A stretch of DNA of 64,000 bases from an uncultured Acidobacteriota bacterium (GTDB lineage: Bacteria > Acidobacteriota > UBA6911 > CAINFC01). Both the position numbers and the translations under genes were made by a program. Shown here piece after piece: positions 9,618 to 17,227 of this stretch (the first letter of the stretch is position 1; every line of letters starts with the position of its first letter). The notes beneath the pieces were generated by a model that had not been told where the DNA came from, did not search any database, and worked only from the letters and a program-made list of their open reading frames with translations. Location: positions 213,220 through 277,219 of the forward strand of contig CAINFC010000252.1 in the NCBI GenBank assembly GCA_903847975.1, written 5' to 3'.

Positions 9618-10547
9618 ATGACCTTCGGGCACTTTTTGAAATGGTTGGACTACCATGTGATCCTGAAAGCCGGGGGTTATATGCCGCCCGCCTGGGCTTA
9701 CCGGATGGCCCGGATCCGGGCGGCTTACCGGTATCGCTCCCGCCACCTGGTGCGGGAAGCAGCCCGTCGGCATCTGCGTCTGGCCTTCCCCGAACGTACG
9801 GATCCGGAGCTGGAAAGAATGGTCCGGGACTTTTTTATCAGCCCCTGCATGGATGAACAGGAAACCTTCTTTCAGCCGCGCCTGACCCTGACCGGCATCC
9901 GGCATTTTGTCGATCTCCAGGGGGTGGATCAGATTCACCGCTGCCTGAGCCGCGGCAAGGGTGCCATTGTTTTTTCCGCCCACAATGCCAGTGTCTGCCT
10001 TTTTGCATCCATTCACGGACTTCTGGGATTCAAAACCAGCGCTATCGTCCGACCGGTTGATCCGGTGAACGATGTTCTTCACCCGGTGGTCAGGACTTTT
10101 GCCTTCAAAAGACAGCAATGGATGGAAAAGATTTTACAAAGGCCCTATCTTTCACCCGGCCCCGGGGATTTGAGAAAAGTGATCCGCTGCCTGGAGGCCA
10201 ATGAAATTGTTATTGCCCTGCTGGACGTTCCCCCGGAACTCTCCCGGAAAAAAATTGCCGTCGATTTTTTCGGAAAAAAATGCCTTTTCCCGGCAGGCAT
10301 CGTCCGTCTGGCCGAAGAAACCGGCTGCGGACTTATTTTCTGTCGGAAAGAATACCACCCCGGATGGAACCGACTCACCCTGCAATGGGAAGAAGCGATT
10401 TACTCCACCGGAAACCTGAGAGCCGACATGCAGAAATGCATAGGCCGAATGGAAGACATGGTGCGCCATCAGCCAAGCCAGTGGTACTGGTGGGACTGTT
10501 TCCCCATGCTATGGGCTCCGGAGGGGCCGAGTGATGTGGATGGTTAA
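9618..10547 (+). CDS. LpxL/HtrB-like lipid acyltransferase homologue with degenerate catalytic motif
   Basis: Lipid A late acyltransferases transfer an acyl chain from acyl-ACP to lipid A at the inner membrane. The 309 residues follow this fold: an N-terminal amphipathic/hydrophobic segment, the core FSAHNASVCLFA, a second motif around RPVDPVNDVLHPVVR, and the C-terminal stretch ending MVRHQPSQWYWWDCF, which corresponds to the family's P.QW.W motif. The catalytic HX4(D/E) should lie in the first motif, but here the sixth position is Cys (H-N-A-S-V-C), so the acidic partner is missing. It may be inactive, use another residue, or act on a different lipid. Its last 14 bases overlap the ABC permease gene, so translation is probably coupled. 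Confidence 0.7.
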   Translation: MTFGHFLKWLDYHVILKAGGYMPPAWAYRMARIRAAYRYRSRHLVREAARRHLRLAFPERTDPELERMVRDFFISPCMDEQETFFQPRLTLTGIRHFVDLQGVDQIHRCLSRGKGAIVFSAHNASVCLFASIHGLLGFKTSAIVRPVDPVNDVLHPVVRTFAFKRQQWMEKILQRPYLSPGPGDLRKVIRCLEANEIVIALLDVPPELSRKKIAVDFFGKKCLFPAGIVRLAEETGCGLIFCRKEYHPGWNRLTLQWEEAIYSTGNLRADMQKCIGRMEDMVRHQPSQWYWWDCFPMLWAPEGPSDVDG

Positions 10548-11325
10548 ATCGTTATTCCGCCACCGGATGTTGATCCTGGAGCTGGTACGACGGGATTTGA
10601 AAATCCGCTACCTGGGATCCGCACTGGGATTTGTCTGGACCATCATTCACCCGGTGCTCTCTCTGGCCATTTATACGGTCATTTTTTCTCTCGTTCTTCG
10701 AGTGCCCATGGGCCGCGAGGCAAGCACTTTCAGCTTTGTGCTGTATCTCTTTTGCGGTCTCCTGCCTTGGCTGACCTTTCAGGAATGCCTTTCGCGCTCG
10801 GTGGTCTGCATTCCGGAAAATGCCAACCTGGTTCAAAAGATGAAATTTCCCACGGAAGTTCTGTCCCCCATCCTGGCCCTTTCCGGTTTCATACAGCAGC
10901 TGGTAGGCACCGGCATTTTTCTTGCCGTTCTGGTCGGAAGCGGCCGGATGCCGGGAGCATCCCTTCTTCTCCTGCCGCTCCTTTACTTGTTCCAGCTTTT
11001 AGCCATGGTCGGTTTAGGGTGGCTTTTATCCAGCCTATACGTCTATTTTCGTGATATCTCGCAGGTTCTGGGAATCGTCCTGAATGTCTGGTTCTGGCTC
11101 ACTCCTCTGGTTTATCCGATCGATAAGGCTCCGGCTGAATTCCAGAAGATTCTGGCTCTGAATCCCATGAGCCACCTGGTCGGTATCTGCCGGGCCCTGT
11201 TTCTGGAGGGGAGCCCGGGCAGCCTGGCCTCCTGGGCCTATGTGGCCGCCTTTGGAGCCGCCAGCTTTTGCCTCGGCATGGCCGTACTGAAACGGCTGAA
11301 GCCGGACTTCCCGGATCTTATTTAG
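10534..11325 (+). CDS. wzm: ABC-2 type polysaccharide export permease (Wzm/TagG-like)
   Basis: An integral inner-membrane protein of 263 residues with about six hydrophobic segments and the family's N-terminal amphipathic motif LVRRDLKIRYLGSALGFVWTIIHP. It forms the channel of an ABC exporter for lipid-linked O-antigen or related polysaccharide. The ATG at 10534 is preferred over GTG at 10531 because GGAGG ends 8 bases upstream of it. It overlaps the acyltransferase gene by 14 bases. The likely ATPase partner lies immediately downstream but on the opposite strand, and the two stop codons overlap (11318-11325). Such permease/ATPase pairs normally share one strand, so an inversion is suspected. 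Confidence 0.88.
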   Translation: MWMVKSLFRHRMLILELVRRDLKIRYLGSALGFVWTIIHPVLSLAIYTVIFSLVLRVPMGREASTFSFVLYLFCGLLPWLTFQECLSRSVVCIPENANLVQKMKFPTEVLSPILALSGFIQQLVGTGIFLAVLVGSGRMPGASLLLLPLLYLFQLLAMVGLGWLLSSLYVYFRDISQVLGIVLNVWFWLTPLVYPIDKAPAEFQKILALNPMSHLVGICRALFLEGSPGSLASWAYVAAFGAASFCLGMAVLKRLKPDFPDLI

Positions 11326-12526
11326 TCTTCCACTGGTGATCCAGGCGGCAGACGCCCATCTCCCGGGTTTTGTGGATCACCGTAAACGGGTAAAAATCCT
11401 TCCAGATGTCAAAAGCCATCATTCCTTGACCGTCCCCGGTCGCTACAGAAATGAAATAATGGCCGCTGAGAAGTTCCAGGTTCGTGAAAGTCAGTTCAGT
11501 GTAGTACTGATCGTCCCCTAAGGGAATCATGGGTACCTGGTCGATCTGCGTGGTAATCGAATAGCACTGCAGTTCTCCGGCCCGCTTGATGCCCAGGCCG
11601 ACCGCAGGCCAGGAAACGGTGGGGCTGAAGCGGGTCCAGATTTTCACCACCATCGGGTCGCCGGTCTGGAATTCGGCGGATGGATTTCCCTGGCGGTCAC
11701 AAACTTCCACTTTGGTGAGGACCCCCAGGCAGCCTTCGGTGAGTTTGGCTTCATGGCCGGTCGACGGGCTCTCCGCCGGTGACTTGCTCATCTGGTGATC
11801 GATATAATCTTCCGTTACCAGGCGGGGATCGCCGTATCCGGCCATCTTTCCGCCATGAATCCAGATGGCCCGGTCGCAGACTTCCCGCAGCTGGTACATA
11901 TTATGAGAACAGAAAACGATCGTTTTGCCGGACTGCCGGTAGCCCATGATCCGATCCAGGCATTTTCTTTGAAAGCTCTGGTCTCCCACGGCCAGCACCT
12001 CATCGATTACCAGCACATCCGGGTCGAAGCCCGTGGCGCACGAAAAGGCCAGACGGACGAACATTCCGGAAGAGTAAATTTTTACCGGGCGATCGATAAA
12101 AGGGCCTATGTCGGCGAAAGCGATAATCTCATCCATTCTTTCCCGGATCTGGTCGCGCGAATAGCCGATCAGCATCCCGTAGGTGTAAATGTTCTCGCGT
12201 CCCGTGAATTCGGGATGAAAGCCGGCTCCCAGCTCCAGGATGGACGTCACCTTGCCCGCAATCTGCACCCGGCCTTCCGTAGGGAACAAAACGCCGCTCA
12301 GGATTTTCAACAGCGTGCTTTTTCCGGCCCCGTTTTGACCGATGATTCCCAGCGATTCCCCACGGGCCACCGAGAAAGTAATTTGTTTTAAAGCCCAGAA
12401 TGCCTGGTAATGGCTCCGACGAAAAATGGCATCCAGAAAGCGCGTTCGAGGATTGGGATAAAAGCGGTACAGCTTTCCCAGGGTATCACATTCAATCGTG
12501 CAGGAAGTGGCGGTGGGAGTGCTCAT
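11318..12526 (-). CDS. wzt: Polysaccharide ABC exporter ATPase with C-terminal carbohydrate-binding domain (Wzt-like)
   Basis: Residues 1-250 form an ABC ATPase: Walker A GQNGAGKST (63-71), the Wzt-type signature YSSGM, Walker B DVLVIDEVLAVGD and the H-loop CSHN. Residues from about 265 to 402 make an extra beta-sandwich like the Wzt domain that recognises the non-reducing end of the finished O-antigen before export. The open frame reaches further upstream, but the ATG at 12526 shares ATGA with the stop of the preceding glycosyltransferase gene, which is strong evidence for translational coupling; the longer frame is out-of-frame overlap with that gene. It works with the convergent permease at 10534-11325 at the cytoplasmic face of the inner membrane. 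Confidence 0.9.
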   Translation of the reverse strand: MSTPTATSCTIECDTLGKLYRFYPNPRTRFLDAIFRRSHYQAFWALKQITFSVARGESLGIIGQNGAGKSTLLKILSGVLFPTEGRVQIAGKVTSILELGAGFHPEFTGRENIYTYGMLIGYSRDQIRERMDEIIAFADIGPFIDRPVKIYSSGMFVRLAFSCATGFDPDVLVIDEVLAVGDQSFQRKCLDRIMGYRQSGKTIVFCSHNMYQLREVCDRAIWIHGGKMAGYGDPRLVTEDYIDHQMSKSPAESPSTGHEAKLTEGCLGVLTKVEVCDRQGNPSAEFQTGDPMVVKIWTRFSPTVSWPAVGLGIKRAGELQCYSITTQIDQVPMIPLGDDQYYTELTFTNLELLSGHYFISVATGDGQGMMAFDIWKDFYPFTVIHKTREMGVCRLDHQWKTK

Positions 12527-13971
12527 GGCTTGCGGCGATTCCATTGCCTGGAGAAAAACCGGCGGGTCTGCCTCCATGCCTCCTGCCACCCGGACTGCCG
12601 GAGGTGGCGGAAAAACTCGGCATATAAAGCCGGCAGGGACTTGCGGCCGGACGGCAGAGGCTGGGGCGGATCGGGTTCCCGTCGCAATTCCCCGGCCTGT
12701 CGCTCGCCGAGCGCTTCTATCTCCAGCTCCAGCCGGCGCTTCTGCGTTTCCAGCTCCCGCGTTTCCCGGGCGATCCGGTCCCACTCCGCCTGCAGGCTGC
12801 GAATGTGATTCCCGTACCGGGTCTCCAGCATGGAACCGGCATCTGTAAAAAGAGCATCCAACTGGAGACGGTCGACCAGGCGCAACTCGGTCTCTTCGTA
12901 GCCGGGATCCACGACGATGGCCCGGAAGGGATCGCAAAAAAGGCTAAAGATCTGCTCGTCCGGCAGACGGCGTCTTTTCTGTACTTCCGCGCGCTTGATC
13001 CACAAATCCGGCAGAGCCTTGAAAAAATCGTCCAGCACCACCAGGTGATTGATGGCCTCCCGGCTTTGCCAGAGAATGTGCTCCGGAGGGATCCCGGAAG
13101 AAGGTATTTCTGATTGCTGCTTCCCCCAGAGGTAAAAGGATTGCCGGTCGGCTCCGGAGAAAAAGAGAGCTCGCCGCACGGCAGCGACAACGGCCGTTGG
13201 CAGAATCCGGGCCAGGGATGCATCGCCGTAATTTTTAAAAATGGTAAACAGGGCATTCCGGTGCATCAGATAGCGCATTTTTTCCTCACGGGCTTTGCTG
13301 AGAGTGCCGTGAAGCTTGTGATACACCCGCGATTTAGGAGCCAGAACGACGCGGAAGCCCTCGGTCCTGAGACGCCAGCCCAGGTCCACATCTTCATAGA
13401 TCGCAAAGTAGGAAGGATCGAATCCGCCGCAATCCAGGAAGACCCGACGCTGGATCAGCATGGCCCCGCCGCAGGGGAACAGTAGCTCGGACTCCGCTCC
13501 GGCATCGAAATCGGATGCGGATTTCCCCTGATTCAGCTGTTCAGCATATCCCAGAAACTGCAGCGCTCCTCCTTGAAAATCGATCGCCTTTCCGTCCCAG
13601 CTGAGGATGCGCGACGCGATGCAGATGCGCCCGGCGGCCTCATCCAGGCAGCGGACGGCTTCTTTCAGCCAGGAGGCATCGGCCCGCATGTCGTTGTTCA
13701 GAAGGGCAACGAAATCCCCCCGGGCCTCCCGGGCGGCCACGTTATTGGGCTCGGCAAAACCCTGATTTTCCTGGTTTCGGATGAGCCGAACCTGGGGATA
13801 GGCGGCCTCCAGTCTTTCCACCGTACCATCCGTCGATCCGTTATCGACCACCAGAACTTCGATTTTCTCGCGCGGATAATCCTGGGACAATATGGAAGGG
13901 AGGCAGTCCTGCAGATGGTGCCACCCGTTCCAGGTGACAATCAGAACGGAAATGGATGGATACTCTTGCAT
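12523..13971 (-). CDS. Family 2 glycosyltransferase with C-terminal coiled coil
   Basis: A cytoplasmic GT-A fold enzyme, 482 residues. The start at 13971 places SVLIVTWNG directly at the N-terminus as usual; the longer frame would overlap the upstream gene. Landmarks are VVDNGSTDGTVE, the metal-binding LLNNDM, a PCGGAMLIQR acceptor loop and EDVDLGWRL. After the catalytic domain (about 1-290) comes a helical region with a charged heptad-rich segment (about 400-440). It resembles rhamnosyl/mannosyl transferases of O-antigen clusters; the sugar is unknown. It overlaps wzt by four bases (ATGA) and follows another GT2 gene by 37 bases, so it is the third gene of a four-gene operon read leftward from 17208. 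Confidence 0.85.
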   Translation of the reverse strand: MQEYPSISVLIVTWNGWHHLQDCLPSILSQDYPREKIEVLVVDNGSTDGTVERLEAAYPQVRLIRNQENQGFAEPNNVAAREARGDFVALLNNDMRADASWLKEAVRCLDEAAGRICIASRILSWDGKAIDFQGGALQFLGYAEQLNQGKSASDFDAGAESELLFPCGGAMLIQRRVFLDCGGFDPSYFAIYEDVDLGWRLRTEGFRVVLAPKSRVYHKLHGTLSKAREEKMRYLMHRNALFTIFKNYGDASLARILPTAVVAAVRRALFFSGADRQSFYLWGKQQSEIPSSGIPPEHILWQSREAINHLVVLDDFFKALPDLWIKRAEVQKRRRLPDEQIFSLFCDPFRAIVVDPGYEETELRLVDRLQLDALFTDAGSMLETRYGNHIRSLQAEWDRIARETRELETQKRRLELEIEALGERQAGELRREPDPPQPLPSGRKSLPALYAEFFRHLRQSGWQEAWRQTRRFFSRQWNRRKP

Positions 13972-14008
13972 GGATCGGCTGGTAAGGATTGGCGAGAGGA
14001 TGGTCCCT

Positions 14009-15427
14009 TCAGGCGGATTCCCAGCAGATTTTTTGAAGGGCCACGCCCAGCTCGCGTCGATCGCCATTTCGGAAAATCCGATCCGGGGACCAGGTCTTTT
14101 CCAGCCGGATCACCACTTCCAGGCACAAATCGGAATGACGGACCTCCACGAAAAACTCCTCCCAGCCGTCCCGGTTAAACGAGAAATGCCCGGCCCTGAT
14201 GCCGTTCAGATAAACAGTTCCTTCCGCAGGAACGCCTGAAGTGGCGCCCATGGTATAGATTTTCAACTGCAGCCGGCCCGGTGCATTGCCACCGCAGAGA
14301 AAAAGAGAGGCTTCCTGCTGGGTCCATCGTACTCTTTTCCCCCGGCCGGAAGGATTCATTTCCAGAGGATACCAGCCGTAGGACAGGCATCCGATTTCGT
14401 TCTCTTCCATGGCAACCTGGCGGACTACCCTTTTGGTGGAAAGAAAGGAAGCCGCAGAGGCAATCGGATAATCGGGCAGGACCAGGGGTACTCGGGTGCG
14501 CGGGTCAATCAGGCGGGACAATTCCCTGTCCCGTGCGACTCGGGTAGACTGTACCTTTTTTCTTTCCGCCAGTGACCGGGGAAGATTCCGGATATTCCAT
14601 GCGAAATTGCGCAGGAGGATCCACTTGCGGCCGGGGCTTTGACCCATACGCAACAGAGAGGCAAGAGCACGGGCAAGGTTAGGCAGCTCGTAATGTTTGA
14701 TCAGGGAGCGGATGTTGTTTCTTTCCCCGATATACTCCCGGCGTTCTGCGCCCATGGTATGCAGAGAAGTTCCACCGAATTTGTGATACACCACGGCCTG
14801 AGGAACCGTTCGGATCCTCCCGCCCTGCTGCCACAGTGTCCAGCAGAGATCTACATCCTCGTGATACATGAAAAAATCTTCATCCATGCCACCGGCCGCT
14901 GCATAGGCTTTTTTTCGAATCAGGCAGGCTCCGGCACAGGCAAAAAAGACCTCTTCCGGCTGATCGTACTGGCCATGATCCGGCTCGAACATGCCCCGGT
15001 CCCAGGTATAGCCAATCCGGTTCATCGCTCCTCCAACCCCATTTAACACCTTGCGCACATCGAAAAGCTTCATTTTGGATGCGAAAGCCACAGAGCTTTT
15101 GTCCTTTTCAGCTTCCTGAACCAAAGCTTCCAGCCAGGACGTTTCCACTTCGACATCGTTGTTCAGAAAGGCCAGAAGATCCCCGCCCGCCTGGCGGACC
15201 GCAAGGTTGTTGGCAACGGAAAATCCGGAGTTGTAGTCCAGAGGAAGGATTTTCACCCGGGGAAACTCCCGGGCCACATACTCGCAGCTCTGATCGCGGG
15301 AGCCGTTATCCACCATCAGAACCTCAAAGTTTCGAAAGCTGCTTTCATAAACGGAAGTCAGGCAGTCTTCCAGGTGATGCCTGCCGTTAAAATTGACGAT
15401 GACTAAGGAAACGTCCTGGGGCATGTA
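14009..15427 (-). CDS. Family 2 glycosyltransferase with C-terminal beta-sandwich module
   Basis: The catalytic GT-A domain spans about residues 1-270, with VSLVIVNFNG at the N-terminus, VDNGSRDQS, FLNNDVEVE, a CAGACLIRK loop and HEDVDLCWTL. I use ATG 15427, which puts the Rossmann strand four residues from the N-terminus as in its neighbour; ATG 15466 would add 13 residues and overlap the upstream gene. From about residue 355 a second domain, beta-rich and beginning GCLSYGWYPLE, ends the protein. A similar segment (LSNGWIYPDG onward) starts the adjacent methyltransferase protein, suggesting a shared glycan-binding or assembly module. Probable role: adds sugars to the lipid-linked polysaccharide exported by Wzm/Wzt. 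Confidence 0.83.
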   Translation of the reverse strand, partial: YMPQDVSLVIVNFNGRHHLEDCLTSVYESSFRNFEVLMVDNGSRDQSCEYVAREFPRVKILPLDYNSGFSVANNLAVRQAGGDLLAFLNNDVEVETSWLEALVQEAEKDKSSVAFASKMKLFDVRKVLNGVGGAMNRIGYTWDRGMFEPDHGQYDQPEEVFFACAGACLIRKKAYAAAGGMDEDFFMYHEDVDLCWTLWQQGGRIRTVPQAVVYHKFGGTSLHTMGAERREYIGERNNIRSLIKHYELPNLARALASLLRMGQSPGRKWILLRNFAWNIRNLPRSLAERKKVQSTRVARDRELSRLIDPRTRVPLVLPDYPIASAASFLSTKRVVRQVAMEENEIGCLSYGWYPLEMNPSGRGKRVRWTQQEASLFLCGGNAPGRLQLKIYTMGATSGVPAEGTVYLNGIRAGHFSFNRDGWEEFFVEVRHSDLCLEVVIRLEKTWSPDRIFRNGDRRELGVALQKICWESA

Positions 15428-15438
15428 AGGGGAGTCTT

Positions 15439-17208
15439 TCAGGAACGGAAGTTTTTTCGGATCCATTTCCAGACCGTGCGAAGCACAACCTTCCAGGTGG
15501 GAGAATAGATCTCGTGGTGCAGCAGTTCAACCTGACGGCGAAGCTCGGCCGTTTCCCGTTTTTCCTGCTCGGCGAGCAGGTTGTTTAATTCCAGCTGATG
15601 CAACCTTATCAGCGTTTCCTCTTTTTGGATTTCAGAGGCATGTCTCTCAACCTCCAGGCCGCGAATATGTTCCTCCAGGCCGCGAACGTGCTCTTCCAGG
15701 CCCCGGATGTGGGTTTCCAGGTTGTTCCGGTGCATCTCCTGGTTCGCGGAATGGCTCCGTGCGTCCTGCAGTTCCTTTTCAAGATTTCCGGAAAGAAGTT
15801 TGGCCAGATCCAGCTGCTCTTTCAGCATATTCTGGTAAATCTGCTGCTGAATAAGATTTTGCTCCCGTGAAGCCAGTAAAAAGGAAAGTCGGCCGGCTTC
15901 TTTTTGCAGCGTTCCGATGCGGTTCAGGCTGAGCAATTCGAGGAGCACCTGCCCCAAACTGGCCCAATGGGAGGGCATCTGTCCGATCCCGGCGGAAACG
16001 AAATCTTTCCACGGAAGACCGTTTAAGCGGCCGGACCGGCCGATATCTGCAACCAGAATATGCCGGTAGGAAGGAGTCTGCTTGTCGAATTGGAAAAAAT
16101 ACCGGTTGTAATAGCGGTTTATTTTTTCCGCCAGCTGATCGCACTGCAGCGAAGAGACGAAGAAGTTGACCGATTGCATGAAAAACCATCGGGGCAGGTA
16201 CCCGTTGGGCAGCGATATGCATTGGACTCCCTGCTCTTCCAGCCAGCCTTGGATTTCCTCGAGCACCGGCAGACCGAACTGCTGGTGCTCCGCCAGAAAG
16301 GAATGCCGATATCCCAGCTGATTCTGAATGAACAGATCCAAAGCCGATTCCGCGTCTTCCAGAGCAGGATCGGCAAACGGACAGCCGAGAATGAGCCAGT
16401 CCGATGAGGTTTCCAGCAGCTTCCGGAGAAAATCTTTCCGACAGGCGGGGGGTACGTGCTCGAGGACATCCAGGCAGATGACGGTCGAGAACTGACCGGG
16501 AAGAAAAGGAAACGAACCCTCCTCCAGGAGAACAAAATGGGGAAGATCACAGGATCTCGTATCGGCAAGCGTCACCTGGAACCCGGGCAGAAAGTCGGCT
16601 ATGCTGCCCATGTGTCCGAGGCTTCCGCCCATAACTCCGCCGTAATCCAGGATGCTGACTCGGGAACGGTCAACATCCGGCGTATAAAGAAGGTTCACGA
16701 TTTCCCGGACGCCCGCATAACGCTGGAAAAGATCGAAGGGGAAGCTCTCCACGAGATATTCATGGGAAACCGGATGCCCGGAAACATGCACGGATTCGAC
16801 GGGAAGCCTTTCCAGCCCCTGCTCGAAAAGAAACCGGATCTGATGACCGCCGCAACTGATTAAGAAAGGAGGAGTACAGAACTCTTTCGTATCGGGGCAA
16901 TTTTCCAGGTAGAACCTTTCCAGGGGGCGGTCGTCAGCCAGGCAGAGGAAAGAGCCGGTCAGTCCGGATTGAGGAACCCGGATTCGAATCGTGAGAAGCC
17001 ACGGAGCGGACTGCGAATTGTACAGGCGTACAAACGATTCGGGGCCCGCAACGGGAACGCTTCCGGACCCATGATTTGGTCCATCTGGATAAATCCAACC
17101 GTTGGAAAGGGAAAGATCCAGTGAGGACCGCAGAGGGTTGTCCAGTTGGATAATGCCGTCCACTGCTTTCACTTGAAGCTTCCCGCCGGGGAGACCCCCT
17201 GAATTCAA
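15439..17208 (-). CDS. SAM-dependent methyltransferase with C-terminal heptad-repeat coiled coil, possible O-antigen chain terminator
   Basis: The 589-residue product has three parts. Residues 25-135 are a beta-rich module similar to the end of the neighbouring GT2. Residues about 160-390 are a class I methyltransferase: motif I ILDYGGVMGGSLG (186-198), then VICLDVLEHVPP. From about 430 to 570 runs a long coiled coil containing near-perfect seven-residue repeats (GLEEHIR/GLEEHVR) and ending in a basic, aromatic tail. WbdD, which caps O9a O-antigen by methyl-phosphate transfer and sets chain length with a coiled-coil ruler, has the same logic beside Wzm/Wzt, although it also has a kinase domain not seen here. 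The start is TTG (17208), 19 bases after the upstream stop; no better start is visible. Confidence 0.7.
   Translation of the reverse strand: MNSGGLPGGKLQVKAVDGIIQLDNPLRSSLDLSLSNGWIYPDGPNHGSGSVPVAGPESFVRLYNSQSAPWLLTIRIRVPQSGLTGSFLCLADDRPLERFYLENCPDTKEFCTPPFLISCGGHQIRFLFEQGLERLPVESVHVSGHPVSHEYLVESFPFDLFQRYAGVREIVNLLYTPDVDRSRVSILDYGGVMGGSLGHMGSIADFLPGFQVTLADTRSCDLPHFVLLEEGSFPFLPGQFSTVICLDVLEHVPPACRKDFLRKLLETSSDWLILGCPFADPALEDAESALDLFIQNQLGYRHSFLAEHQQFGLPVLEEIQGWLEEQGVQCISLPNGYLPRWFFMQSVNFFVSSLQCDQLAEKINRYYNRYFFQFDKQTPSYRHILVADIGRSGRLNGLPWKDFVSAGIGQMPSHWASLGQVLLELLSLNRIGTLQKEAGRLSFLLASREQNLIQQQIYQNMLKEQLDLAKLLSGNLEKELQDARSHSANQEMHRNNLETHIRGLEEHVRGLEEHIRGLEVERHASEIQKEETLIRLHQLELNNLLAEQEKRETAELRRQVELLHHEIYSPTWKVVLRTVWKWIRKNFRS
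15651..15734. repeat. 21-base tandem repeats encoding coiled-coil heptads
   Basis: Four consecutive 21-base units start at 15651, 15672, 15693 and 15714; the first two are nearly identical (CCTCCAGGCCGCGAA at their start) and the last two diverge. Each encodes one heptad on the minus strand. Copy-number change would lengthen or shorten the coiled coil by whole heptads without a frameshift. Confidence 0.8.
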
Positions 17209-17227
17209 GTCCAGGCGAAACCCAGGT

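Noticed and set aside
12527..12937. An N-terminal extension of Wzt by 137 residues
   Set aside because: This stretch is the out-of-frame 3' end of the upstream glycosyltransferase gene; the ATGA overlap at 12523-12526 marks the real start.
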